From the NCBI GenBank assembly GCA_944326945.1, contig CALVFY010000001.1:62001-126000 (forward strand): a stretch of 64,000 bases of DNA, given 5' to 3'. Position 1 is the first letter of the stretch; every line of letters starts with the position of its first letter. This document shows positions 32,720 to 41,324 of the stretch, in pieces. Under the pieces are notes generated by a model. The model made no database searches. It had not been told where the DNA came from and saw only the letters and a program-made list of their open reading frames with translations. Position numbers and translations under genes: made by a program. The DNA is from an uncultured Rikenellaceae bacterium. GTDB lineage: Bacteria > Bacteroidota > Bacteroidia > Bacteroidales > Rikenellaceae.

Positions 32720-35068
32720 TCAATGATTTTCCGGAGGCTCCGGGCCCATTTCCAGCAGAAGGGTGCCGCCGGCCGTCAGGTCGGAGAAGGGTATGAACGG
32801 GGTCGGTAGCGGGCGTCCTTCGAATGAGGCTTTCTGGACGTAGCGGTTTTCCTCACTGCCGTTCGCCGTGCGGATTTCGAGCGTCTTGCCAGGGTAGTAC
32901 CGTGAGTCGAGCCGGATGCGGATGCGGTCGAAAAGCGGACTTCCGATGCCCAGTGTCGGATCCGGGCCGCTGAGACCCTTGACGTCGAACAGACCCATGG
33001 CCGAGATGACGTACCAGGCTCCGAGTTGTCCCTGGTCCTCGTCCTGTCCGTAGCCGTAGCCGTGAATGCCTTCCGTGCCGTAGAACTCGTCGAGGATGGT
33101 GCGCACCCATTTCTGGGTCAGCCAGGGTTTGGTGGTGTAGTTGAACAGCCACGGAATATGCAGCCAGGGTTGGTTGCCATGGTTGTAGGGTGCCTCCAGA
33201 CCGGCGAAAGCGTCGATCTTTTTCCCTCCGCCGAAGACCGAACGGCGAGAAAGGGTGAAGATGCTGTCCAGCCGCCGTTCGAATTCATGTACGTCCATTT
33301 TTTCAATCAGTTTGGGAGCATCATGAGGAACATAAAAGGTGTATTGATAGGCATTTCCCTCCTGAAAGCCTCGGGATGATTGTGTGGGATTGAAATTGGC
33401 TATGAATTGGCCGTCCAACCCACGGGGAACGATCAGTCCGGACAAACTGTCGTAAAGGCGTTCCCAGCCATGAGAAAGCCACATTAATTTTTCATAATCC
33501 TCTTCATGGCCGAGATCGCGGGCCATTTGGGCTACGGCATAGGCGCTGAACGAGTACTCGAGGGTATGGGAAGCGGTGAAGTGGGTCGTCCAGTGGGCTG
33601 TGTCGCCGGGATAAGGGATATAACCCCGTTCGATGAATGCGCGGATGTCGGCCTTTCCCGCTCCGGCAGGCCGGTCTTTCCATTCCAGTTCGTTTTTACG
33701 GGCTGCTTCATAGCCCAGGTCCACGTCGAAGTCGCGGATTCCGCAGTTGTAGGCCGCTGCGATGAGCAGTCCGATATAGTTCGTGCCAACGCCCGATACG
33801 AAACGGCTGCAGGCAATTCCGTCGCCGAGCCATCCGGCATCTCGGTAGACGAGCAGCTGGCTTTTGATGAAATCGGACAGGTATTCGGGGTAGGCCAGCG
33901 TCCAGAGTTGAGACAGGTTCCAGAAGCCGCCCCACATCGCATCGGTGTTGTAGTGGGCGTGGAGGGGACGTCCGTCCCGAAGTTCGATCTGTCCGACCGA
34001 TCCGTCGTTGCGGGGATAGGCACCGTTCACGTCGCTGCACAGACCGCGTCCGAGGGTGGCATGATACAGGCCCGTGTAGAATTTGACAAGGTCGTCATGG
34101 TTTTTCCCTTCCACATCAATTCGTCCCAGACAATCGTTCCAGGTGTCGTGGGCTGTTTGGGCGGCCCGGTCGAAATCTAAATTTTCGGCTTCTGCCTGAA
34201 AGTTATTCCGGGCATTTTCTATCGAAGTGTAAGAGAGTCCGATACGTACGTTTACCTGTTCTCCTTCCTGAGTCGGAAATTCTATCCACAGACCTGCTCC
34301 GGGACCTTTGCATTGGGCGGCTCCGGCTTGGATGGATGTTCCTCGGAAGGTTCCCCAGCCAGAGGGCTTTTTGTCGAGTACCGCGGAAAAGTACATTTTG
34401 ACGGAACCTCCCCGCTGGTAGGTCTTGACGTATTCGGGTTCGGTCTCCACGAAACCCTCCACGCGTCCTTCCGGCGTGAGACAGACGGCGGCGTCTTTCA
34501 CAGCCCCGCTCTCTCCCTGCCGGTTGCCGATGTCGAAAAGAATGCGCGACCGGTCCGAGGCGGGATAGGTGTAGCGGTGGAATGCCACCCGTTTTGTGGC
34601 GGTGAGTTCGACGCGGATGCCGTAGTCGGAGAGCAACACGGAGTAGTATCCGCAGCGTGCGGTCTCGTTTTCGCGACTGAATCTCGAACGGTAGCCTTCG
34701 TCGGGATCGGCGGCTTCGCCCGGTACGGTCTTCAGCGTGCCGTTGGTGGGCATCAGCACCACGCCGCCTATCTGAAATTCGTGGAAATTGGGGAATCCTT
34801 CAATGGAGGTGTCTCTGTAATCATAGCCTACGGCTTCCCAACCGCTGCGGTTGCCGAGGTGTCCGCTGGTGGAGGGTGCGGGTTTGGCCATTCCGAAAGG
34901 AAGGGCCCCCGGTGTGAAATGGAACCATCGGCAATGGGCTGTCCCGATCCACGGATCGACGTATTGGGTGTAGTCTTTATTTATGGTATCGGTCTCTCTT
35001 TGACAGGAGGTCCCTGCAAGGAGAGTAACTGTGGCCAAATACCATACGAAGAGTAGATGTTTCTTCAT
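32720..35068 (-). CDS. GH92 alpha-mannosidase, second copy
   Basis: 782 residues from ATG 35068, which begins a lipoprotein leader (LLAGTSC); the frame continues to 35104 but those residues are not leader-like and would overlap the operator. Domain layout as in the first GH92: YVDPWIGTAH and PFGMAKPAP in the N-terminal sandwich, general acid Glu in EGNAYQYTFYVPHD, and QDEDQGQLGAWYV. Both copies share the DEDQGQ variant of the base motif, so they belong to related subgroups. Its promoter carries a GntR-type element just after the transcription start, so it should be repressed without inducer. Confidence 0.93.
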   Translation of the reverse strand: MKKHLLFVWYLATVTLLAGTSCQRETDTINKDYTQYVDPWIGTAHCRWFHFTPGALPFGMAKPAPSTSGHLGNRSGWEAVGYDYRDTSIEGFPNFHEFQIGGVVLMPTNGTLKTVPGEAADPDEGYRSRFSRENETARCGYYSVLLSDYGIRVELTATKRVAFHRYTYPASDRSRILFDIGNRQGESGAVKDAAVCLTPEGRVEGFVETEPEYVKTYQRGGSVKMYFSAVLDKKPSGWGTFRGTSIQAGAAQCKGPGAGLWIEFPTQEGEQVNVRIGLSYTSIENARNNFQAEAENLDFDRAAQTAHDTWNDCLGRIDVEGKNHDDLVKFYTGLYHATLGRGLCSDVNGAYPRNDGSVGQIELRDGRPLHAHYNTDAMWGGFWNLSQLWTLAYPEYLSDFIKSQLLVYRDAGWLGDGIACSRFVSGVGTNYIGLLIAAAYNCGIRDFDVDLGYEAARKNELEWKDRPAGAGKADIRAFIERGYIPYPGDTAHWTTHFTASHTLEYSFSAYAVAQMARDLGHEEDYEKLMWLSHGWERLYDSLSGLIVPRGLDGQFIANFNPTQSSRGFQEGNAYQYTFYVPHDAPKLIEKMDVHEFERRLDSIFTLSRRSVFGGGKKIDAFAGLEAPYNHGNQPWLHIPWLFNYTTKPWLTQKWVRTILDEFYGTEGIHGYGYGQDEDQGQLGAWYVISAMGLFDVKGLSGPDPTLGIGSPLFDRIRIRLDSRYYPGKTLEIRTANGSEENRYVQKASFEGRPLPTPFIPFSDLTAGGTLLLEMGPEPPENH

Positions 35069-35078
35069 AGATTTTATT

Positions 35079-35090
35079 TGTATGAACATA
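35079..35090. promoter_or_regulatory. Candidate GntR operator, site 2
   Basis: TGTATGAACATA, the exact reverse complement of the first 12 bases of the element at 36223-36236. It lies 11 nt downstream of the -7 box of the GH92 promoter and 11 nt before the start codon, a position where a bound repressor would block initiation. Confidence 0.65.
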
Positions 35091-35101
35091 TCCTTCTTGT
35101 G

Positions 35102-35134
35102 CAAATATATAAATTAATTTTATAAAATGACAAG
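35102..35134 (-). promoter_or_regulatory. Promoter of the second GH92 gene
   Basis: Minus strand: TATATTTG at 35102-35109 (perfect TAnnTTTG) with CTTG at 35131-35134, 21 nt upstream. Predicted start near 35096. Confidence 0.65.
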
Positions 35135-35322
35135 TTTTGTTGAAATGGATGAAAAAAACGGATGTTTGAAAAACAAGAGAGGGTGTTTTGTGTAATTATT
35201 TTATTGTTTATCAGTATTTTATGTTGTTCGTATCGCTTGGTTAATTTTTGATTAATTAATTGTTTTCTCTGTGTAAACAAGCCATTTAATAAGAATGAAC
35301 AATTGTTGGAGTGAAAAAATAA

Positions 35323-35352
35323 AAAACCGATCTCGGTATTCGGATCGGTTTT
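35323..35352. terminator. Terminator after GntR gene
   Basis: 10-bp stem (35323-35332 with 35343-35352) around a 10-nt loop with A-run and T-run at its ends, 24 nt past the stop of the leftward GntR gene. Confidence 0.75.
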
Positions 35353-35375
35353 GAAAATGATGGGAGGAAAGTGTT

Positions 35376-36110
35376 TTATTCGCGCTTGAATTCGATGGTG
35401 TATGTGAAACTATCTGCTCGGTAGTAGCCTACGTTGTATTCGATGGGGCGGTCGTTGAGGTCGTACACGTAACGTTTGCGGACCAGAACGGGATCGCCTT
35501 CCTCGATGTTCAGTTTCTCGGCGGTGAATGCACTGGCTCCTTTGGCGCTGATGGCCTCTTTGGAGGTCCTTACGATTACTTTATATTGCTTTTCGAGAAC
35601 GTCGTACAGCGGTGCGCTGAAATCTTCGTCTCCGGTCATTCCGATTGATGGATTGAAATAGGAAATGAAATAGACGAAAGGAAGGTCCGGTTTTCCTCTT
35701 AGGCGTTCCAGACATAATAGGCGTTCTGTTGGAGGTACATTGAAAAATGTATTCACTTTCGGATTAGAGGCTTGTTTCCAGCTTACGTGTAACTCAAAAT
35801 TACGCACGGTAATGCCTTGAGCTTTCATCTCCTGGGAGAAACTTAGCCAATTGCGGGCATTGCTTAGAACGTTTATCGGGGCCACGTGAGTTCCATAGCC
35901 TTTTTTGCGGATCAGCAACCCTTCGAAAACCAGTCGGTTGATAGCTTGCCTGAGCGTGTTGCGCGAGATATGAAGTTGTTGAGAGAGTTCCACTTCGTTG
36001 GGCAATAACTTTCCGTTTTGGTATTCGGGTTGAGAGATCATGGTCCGGAGCAGCTCTTCTGCTTGTATGTGCAGAGGAATGGGGCTATGATGATCTAAGC
36101 TGATTTCCAT
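35376..36110 (-). CDS. GntR-family regulator, HutC/UTRA type
   Basis: 244 residues from ATG 36110. N-terminal winged helix (LHIQAEELLRTMISQ, LLPNEVELSQQLHISRNTLRQAINRL) and a C-terminal UTRA effector domain (VNTFFNVPPTERLLCLERLRG, ITGVRKRYV-type strand, DRPIEYNVGYYRADSFTYTIEF). The -7 box at 36135-36142 rules out the longer frame to 36173. It is divergent from the ROK kinase-isomerase operon and likely represses it and the GH92/GH109 promoters in response to a sugar phosphate. The effector is not known; mannose-6-phosphate or a GalNAc derivative would fit the targets. Confidence 0.9.
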   Translation of the reverse strand: MEISLDHHSPIPLHIQAEELLRTMISQPEYQNGKLLPNEVELSQQLHISRNTLRQAINRLVFEGLLIRKKGYGTHVAPINVLSNARNWLSFSQEMKAQGITVRNFELHVSWKQASNPKVNTFFNVPPTERLLCLERLRGKPDLPFVYFISYFNPSIGMTGDEDFSAPLYDVLEKQYKVIVRTSKEAISAKGASAFTAEKLNIEEGDPVLVRKRYVYDLNDRPIEYNVGYYRADSFTYTIEFKRE

Positions 36111-36134
36111 ATGTAACAACGATTTATCCTGTTG

Positions 36135-36142
36135 CAAATGTA
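36135..36142 (-). promoter_or_regulatory. -7 box of GntR gene
   Basis: TACATTTG on the minus strand, giving a start near 36128 and a leader of about 18 nt before ATG 36110. Confidence 0.6.
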
Positions 36143-36204
36143 TATTTTTTTTGAATAATAACATAAATTTCATGGAAAAAACGAGGTATTTTCAATTTAT
36201 TATC

Positions 36205-36212
36205 TATCTTTG
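36205..36212 (+). promoter_or_regulatory. -7 box of ROK kinase operon
   Basis: TATCTTTG, perfect match, with predicted start near 36217-36219. No TTTG at the -33 position, as expected for a promoter that is weak or regulated. Confidence 0.65.
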
Positions 36213-36222
36213 CCCTTGGTTT

Positions 36223-36236
36223 TATGTTCATACATA
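36223..36236. promoter_or_regulatory. Candidate GntR operator, site 3
   Basis: TATGTTCATACATA starts 10 nt after the -7 box, overlapping the first transcribed bases. The inner TATG-TT-CATA is an inverted repeat. Same spacing to the -7 box as site 2. Confidence 0.65.
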
Positions 36237-36253
36237 TATATGATTGTTAATAT

Positions 36254-37174
36254 ATGGAGCAGACAAAGCGTTATGCTATTGGGGTAGATATAGGGGGAAG
36301 TCATTTGGCGGCAGCAGTCGTGAATCTTTCTTCGGGGGAGGTGATCGAGGATTCGATGGTTGATTCGAGATTGAACACTCAGGCTTGTGCCGGAGAAATC
36401 CTCAGTGTTTGGGAGAAGACTATCTGTGGCTCTTTCCTGAAAGGTGCGGTGCCGGTCGAGGGGGTCGGAATTGCTATTCCCGGTCCATTTGACTATGAAA
36501 ACGGAAGCAGCACAATCTGCGGGGTGAATAAATATGATCAGATATTCGGCCTCAATTTGTCGCTTTCGTTGATGGCTCGTATTCCATGGATAACGGATAC
36601 GGCTCAGATACGTTATGTTAATGACGCCAGTGCGTTTGCCTTAGGCGAGAGTCTCGGCGGGGCATTAAACGGATGTCATCAAGGATTGGCTCTTACATTG
36701 GGGACAGGCCTTGGGTCGGGATTTTTGCGCGATGGCCGACTCGTGACCCAAGGAGATGAGGTCCCGCCAGAGGGGTGGGTGTATTGTTTACCCTACGAGG
36801 ATACGATCGCAGATGATGCTTTTACGACTCGGTGGTTTCTTCGTCGTTATAAAGACCTTACGGGCAATGAGATTGCCGGTGTGAGAGAAATAGTTTTCGA
36901 AGCGGATAAGAATCCTCGGATTGCGGATTTATTTGTGCAATATGGAGAACGGTTGGGCGATTTTACGGCTTCGTTGTGTGAAAAATTCCCTGTGGAAGTG
37001 ATTGTTTTGGGCGGAAATATATCCCGGGCATTCGATCGTTTTGCTTCGGCGATGAATAAGGTTCTTTTGGAAAGAGGGTGTTTTGCCCGAGTGTCGCCTT
37101 CGCAATTGCTGGACCGTGCAGCTCTTGTCGGGGCCGCTTCGTTGTTTCTTGAACCGATCAGAATTGGCCATTAA
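36254..37174 (+). CDS. ROK-family sugar kinase
   Basis: 306 residues, cytosolic. ATP-binding and sugar motifs: AIGVDIGGSHLAAAVV, IAIPGPFDYE, VNDASAFALGE and LTLGTGLGSGF, with VIVLGGNIS near the end. The usual zinc-binding CxCGxxGC stretch of ROK proteins is absent; this branch has PPEGWVYCLPYEDTIADD in its place. Coupled to the isomerase-like gene (17 nt gap) under a GntR-type operator, so the likely reaction is mannose (or glucose) to its 6-phosphate. Sugar preference cannot be read directly. Confidence 0.9.
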   Translation: MEQTKRYAIGVDIGGSHLAAAVVNLSSGEVIEDSMVDSRLNTQACAGEILSVWEKTICGSFLKGAVPVEGVGIAIPGPFDYENGSSTICGVNKYDQIFGLNLSLSLMARIPWITDTAQIRYVNDASAFALGESLGGALNGCHQGLALTLGTGLGSGFLRDGRLVTQGDEVPPEGWVYCLPYEDTIADDAFTTRWFLRRYKDLTGNEIAGVREIVFEADKNPRIADLFVQYGERLGDFTASLCEKFPVEVIVLGGNISRAFDRFASAMNKVLLERGCFARVSPSQLLDRAALVGAASLFLEPIRIGH

Positions 37175-37191
37175 AAATTGATATTATATTC

Positions 37192-38958
37192 ATGGAAGAA
37201 TTGAGAAAAACTACCCAAACTATTTTGCCGTTGAATAAGGATCGTTCGAGATCGGATAAGTATGACATTTATCCGGTACACTTGATAGGTGATGGACGGA
37301 TTTTCGTGGGATACGACACGTTGGCTCGGGCCATTTGCGCAGAGAAGCGGATTATTGTCGACGGCTATTCTCAGGCTCTTTTCCCCTCGTTTTGTGCCGG
37401 ATTGAATCGAGAGTTGAAAAAAATGGGGGTTCAGGCCATGTGGTGGGATGTCTCCACGGCATTCAAGCCCCAGAGTGAAATAGAGCGGATGACGGCGCCT
37501 TTTATAGGGGGAGATGATCCGTTGTTCGGAACACGTGCCACTCTGGAGATGACGGATTTCTTTGATGCGGACTTGTTGGCTCGGATACGTCCGGACGAAT
37601 CGGCAGCCGTCAATATTCTGTATGGTTGTGGAGCGTCTTGTGCCGGATGGGAAGGAACTACGATTTATATTGATTTGCCGAAGAATGAATTACAGTTTCG
37701 TGCACGGGCAGGTTCGGTGACAAATCTTGGATTCCGGCGGCCGGACAGCCCGAAAAAGATGTATAAGCGTTTCTATTTTATTGACTGGATTGTGCTTAAT
37801 CGGCTAAAGAAAGCGTTGTTGCCTCATATGGATTATATTGTGGATGGTCAACGGCCGGAGATGCCGGTTTGGGCTGAGGGAGAGGTGATTCGGCAGGGAT
37901 TGTCACATTTGGGGCGTACACCTTTCAGGGTTCGTCCGTGGTTTGAGCCGGGAGCCTGGGGAGGGCAGTGGATAAAAGAGCATATTCCGACATTGCCTCA
38001 AGATGCCACAAACTATGCTTGGTCGTTCGAGTTGATCGTTCCTGAAAATGGACTTATTTTTGAGAGTTCGGGGCGAATGCTTGAGGTCTCGTTTGATATG
38101 TTGATGTTTCAGGCAGGACGAGAGGTTGTCGGAGAGGCCTGTTATGCGGCATATGGAGATGAATTTCCGATTCGGATGGATTTCCTGGATAATTTCGACG
38201 GAGGCAACCTTTCCATTCAGTGCCACCCGCACAAGAAGTATGCCCAACAGAATTTCGGGGAGGTACTGACACAGGAGGAGACCTATTATATTCTGGATTG
38301 CAAGGATAATGCGGTGGTGTATCTGGGTTTTCAGGAAAATATCGTGCCGGAGGAATTTCAGCAGGCATTATTAACCAGTCACCAGGATAATACGCCTTTA
38401 GATGTGGAACGATATGTCAATGCGTTGCCTTCGCGTAAACATGGACTCTATCTGATTCCTCCCGGTACGCTTCATAGTTCGGGACGTAATAATTTGGTGT
38501 TGGAAATCAGTACGACTCCTTATATCTTTACATTTAAGATGTACGACTGGTTGGCCCGTGATTTAGATGGAATGCCGCGTCCGTTGAATATCGCACGGGG
38601 AATGGCGAATCTTTGTTTCGACCGGAAAGGGGCTAAAGTAGAGCAAGAGTTGGTTTCTAAGCCCTGCTTGATTGAAGAGACATCGGAATGGAGTTTGTAC
38701 CATTTGCCGACCCACCCCAATCATTCGTATGATGTGATGCGTTATCATATTAAAGGGAGTGCGGTGGTTGAAACCCGGGGTAAATGCCATGTGCTGAATT
38801 TGGTGGAAGGGGTACAGGCCGAGATCGAATCCGAATCCGGGGAACGTAGAACGATCCATTATGCGGAGACGGTTGTGGTACCGGCAGGATGTCCCCGTTA
38901 TAGGTTGATTAATCGTTCCGGACGGGAGATAATGGTGGTTGTCGCATTTATGAAATAA
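37192..38958 (+). CDS. Class I mannose-6-phosphate isomerase with extra N-terminal domain
   Basis: 588 residues, longer than the usual 300-420 of this family. The C-terminal part (about 230-588) has the cupin metal site: FDGGNLSIQCHPHKKYAQ and the ETYYILDCKDNAVVYLGF segment, then HGLYLIPPGTLHSSG and KMYDWLARDLDG. The first 230 residues are a separate domain; GYSQALFPSFCAGLNRELKK and RFYFIDWIVLNRLKK recall the uridine/phosphoribulokinase fold but no P-loop is present, so it is probably not an active kinase. Likely role: mannose-6-phosphate to fructose-6-phosphate, following the ROK kinase. Long versions of this enzyme occur in Bacteroidota. Confidence 0.85.
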   Translation: MEELRKTTQTILPLNKDRSRSDKYDIYPVHLIGDGRIFVGYDTLARAICAEKRIIVDGYSQALFPSFCAGLNRELKKMGVQAMWWDVSTAFKPQSEIERMTAPFIGGDDPLFGTRATLEMTDFFDADLLARIRPDESAAVNILYGCGASCAGWEGTTIYIDLPKNELQFRARAGSVTNLGFRRPDSPKKMYKRFYFIDWIVLNRLKKALLPHMDYIVDGQRPEMPVWAEGEVIRQGLSHLGRTPFRVRPWFEPGAWGGQWIKEHIPTLPQDATNYAWSFELIVPENGLIFESSGRMLEVSFDMLMFQAGREVVGEACYAAYGDEFPIRMDFLDNFDGGNLSIQCHPHKKYAQQNFGEVLTQEETYYILDCKDNAVVYLGFQENIVPEEFQQALLTSHQDNTPLDVERYVNALPSRKHGLYLIPPGTLHSSGRNNLVLEISTTPYIFTFKMYDWLARDLDGMPRPLNIARGMANLCFDRKGAKVEQELVSKPCLIEETSEWSLYHLPTHPNHSYDVMRYHIKGSAVVETRGKCHVLNLVEGVQAEIESESGERRTIHYAETVVVPAGCPRYRLINRSGREIMVVVAFMK

Positions 38959-38986
38959 GGAGAGAGTGATACTCTCGAATGACGAA

Positions 38987-39015
38987 AAAATCCCGGCTAT
39001 TATGGCCGGGATTTT
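38987..39015. terminator. Bidirectional terminator between isomerase and fimbrillin genes
   Basis: 11-bp stem (38987-38997 with 39005-39015), 7-nt loop, A-run and T-run outside. It serves the convergent genes ending at 38958 and 39022. Confidence 0.85.
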
Positions 39016-39021
39016 CGGTTT

Positions 39022-41286
39022 TTATTCTCCATAGATGTATTCTACCGGAGACTTTTTGAAGCGGAGAATGCGGGTGTCTTTGTTGCCGGCGCCGTTTTTG
39101 TGCATATAAAGTCCCGCCATGCTGCCATTGATATACCAACCTGATCCTTCGGGTGAGTATACGGAAAACAGGATGTTGTTGTAGTGGTTTGAATGCAGAA
39201 TTCCTTCCGCGTTCCATTGTGCACCCGGTCCGTACCAGGTGATGGGTTCCTGTTCGGGGAAATCCGGACTCCACATTTTGCAGTATAACAAATCTGTCGC
39301 CTGAATAGTCCCTACTTGTATGTCGTTGCGTCGTCGTTGCTCGCGCTTTACTTGATAATGGCCTTCCCAGGGCGACCGAAGATGATGTGTTCCGTTCCAC
39401 ATCATCCAGATGTAATCGGTTGCATCGAATACTCTGTTGAATTCTTCCATCGAGGGGAGTTCATATCCGTCTGGAGCTAAAGTGTTGGCCGGTAGTTTGT
39501 TGATATGGGCCGATACGTTGGTCGAAAATCCTTCCATGACGAGTATGCCATTCTTTTCCACAACCCGCATCCCGATGCCGCTGTCTCCTTGATAGGCCCA
39601 TCCCCATAGGTTGTAGAACTCTTCGGGAGAACAGTCTCTCAGATAATCGAATACACTTTTCCCGGCAGCTGCCGCAGGGTCGGCGGAGGAGAGTATTTGG
39701 TCGTCGAAAGAGCGGGAGTTGCCTCGGGCGTTGTATTTACACCACCATACTCCATGAAACCATGTGACGGGTAATCCATAGTTGCGCCGGGAGATACGAT
39801 ACTCTTCCCGGCCCGAACCGTCATTCGTGTTGCGGATGACGAGAGTTGCGGTTTGAGTTCTGCCGTTAGCCGAGGGATCATTCGGTTTCCATCCTCCCAA
39901 TACACGAATGGTTTGTGCCTCGTTTCCGATCGGAGAGAGTTGGACCCAGGGATCTTCTCCCTCTTCAAACTCTACCGCCAGTTCCTTGTCGGCGGGGAGA
40001 ATAAAACGACCCAATTCATTTTCAACATATCGGCCGAAATCGAAACTGTGGTTTTCCATATCGAAAGAAATGGGCCCTTCGAGTCGGACGGGGTTTGCCG
40101 AAAGATGCAAAACGATCTGGTCTTCCGGATAGGTTTCGTTCAATCCTTGGCGACGGAACTGCAGGATTATTTCGTCGGCGGGTTTCCCCGGAACATAAAG
40201 CGGTTTGCTCACTCGAAATCTGTTTTTTCCATCCACACCTCGGGTTGAGTTGTCCGGTTCGATTGTCAGAGGGTACCCCGTGACGGGAATCAGTTCGAGT
40301 TCGTCGTTGCAATCCAATACCAGTGTCAATTCTGTTGGGTCGTGAGGAAGCGTAAGCGTCGTTTTGTCATCGGAAACCACGGCCCCTGAAGGTAGTTCCG
40401 ATTGATCGGTGTCAACTATAATTTGTCCGTTCCAATCTGGAATCATGCCGATATCACCACCGTTTTCCCACGGTTCTACGGTCAATTGTACCTCTTGGTC
40501 GGCTACGTCTTTGAGAAGAGTTACTATATAAATACAGTTGCGGCGGATCGATTCGGGGAGTTTGGCCTCGAGTTCGTAACGTTTTCCATTCACGATGGCA
40601 TCTGCTCGGAGAACCAAATCGGAATTCGTCTGTTCATAGACATAGGCCACTCCGGGAGTGTCTTTCGTGTAGGGCGAATCGGGCCGGAAGGTAATATCTC
40701 CTCGGTCTGTGGCGACAGGATCCTTTCCGGCGATGATGCCCGTACGTAGTGCAGCTCCTTCCAGGGTGAGCTGCTCTATCTGTGCCGGACCGACCGTCCG
40801 GATATGCAGATCGAAACGAGCCACGCCTCGAGTTAGTTTTACCTTGGCCTCTTTGGATAATGTCGTGCTTCCCGAAAAGAATCGGATGGGAAGACCCTGG
40901 GCGGTTCCTGCCGTCATGGAGAGCCACTCTTGTTCGGAGATGCCCGTCTGGCAGAGACTTTTCAGATCGGAAATGGCGGTCGTATTGGTCAGTACGTAGA
41001 GGGTGCCCGTTTCGCGAGGGATGCGAAATCCATAACCGCTCGTACTTGCAACGGGTTGATCGTACACTTGGGTCATGCGTCCATTTTCGAACAGGCATGC
41101 TTGGAGATCATCCAGATCGTTTTCTCCCTGGATGTTCTCGCCGGAGGTTTCGTAATCGGCCAGTTGTACCGTTACAAAGGATTCTGCAGGAGTGATTTCG
41201 GTATCCGACTCGATCTGCGAGCAAGATGTTGCCATTGCACCCGAAGCGATGAGTGCCGCGAAGATCACATTTATTTTTATATTCAT
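39022..41286 (-). CDS. Fimbrillin-like lipoprotein (Mfa/FimA-type, DUF4906-like)
   Basis: 754 residues from ATG 41286; the frame runs on to 41526 but overlaps the upstream gene and is not leader-like. Lipobox ATSC follows the signal peptide. The N-terminal half has fimbrillin sandwich features (LTNTTAISDLKSLC, VARFDLHIRTV, NCIYIVTLL). The middle carries an Ig-like region with DFGRYVENELGRF, and the C-terminal half a FISUMP-like domain (GVWWCKYNARGNS, LAPDGYELPSMEEFNRVF) ending in KKSPVEYIYGE. Paralogue of the next gene; their ends are almost the same. Probable tip or surface adhesin of a Bacteroidales type V pilus. Confidence 0.72.
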   Translation of the reverse strand: MNIKINVIFAALIASGAMATSCSQIESDTEITPAESFVTVQLADYETSGENIQGENDLDDLQACLFENGRMTQVYDQPVASTSGYGFRIPRETGTLYVLTNTTAISDLKSLCQTGISEQEWLSMTAGTAQGLPIRFFSGSTTLSKEAKVKLTRGVARFDLHIRTVGPAQIEQLTLEGAALRTGIIAGKDPVATDRGDITFRPDSPYTKDTPGVAYVYEQTNSDLVLRADAIVNGKRYELEAKLPESIRRNCIYIVTLLKDVADQEVQLTVEPWENGGDIGMIPDWNGQIIVDTDQSELPSGAVVSDDKTTLTLPHDPTELTLVLDCNDELELIPVTGYPLTIEPDNSTRGVDGKNRFRVSKPLYVPGKPADEIILQFRRQGLNETYPEDQIVLHLSANPVRLEGPISFDMENHSFDFGRYVENELGRFILPADKELAVEFEEGEDPWVQLSPIGNEAQTIRVLGGWKPNDPSANGRTQTATLVIRNTNDGSGREEYRISRRNYGLPVTWFHGVWWCKYNARGNSRSFDDQILSSADPAAAAGKSVFDYLRDCSPEEFYNLWGWAYQGDSGIGMRVVEKNGILVMEGFSTNVSAHINKLPANTLAPDGYELPSMEEFNRVFDATDYIWMMWNGTHHLRSPWEGHYQVKREQRRRNDIQVGTIQATDLLYCKMWSPDFPEQEPITWYGPGAQWNAEGILHSNHYNNILFSVYSPEGSGWYINGSMAGLYMHKNGAGNKDTRILRFKKSPVEYIYGE

Positions 41287-41324
41287 GGTTTTCAAGTTTT
41301 TTTCGGTTTGTCGATGAAATATCC

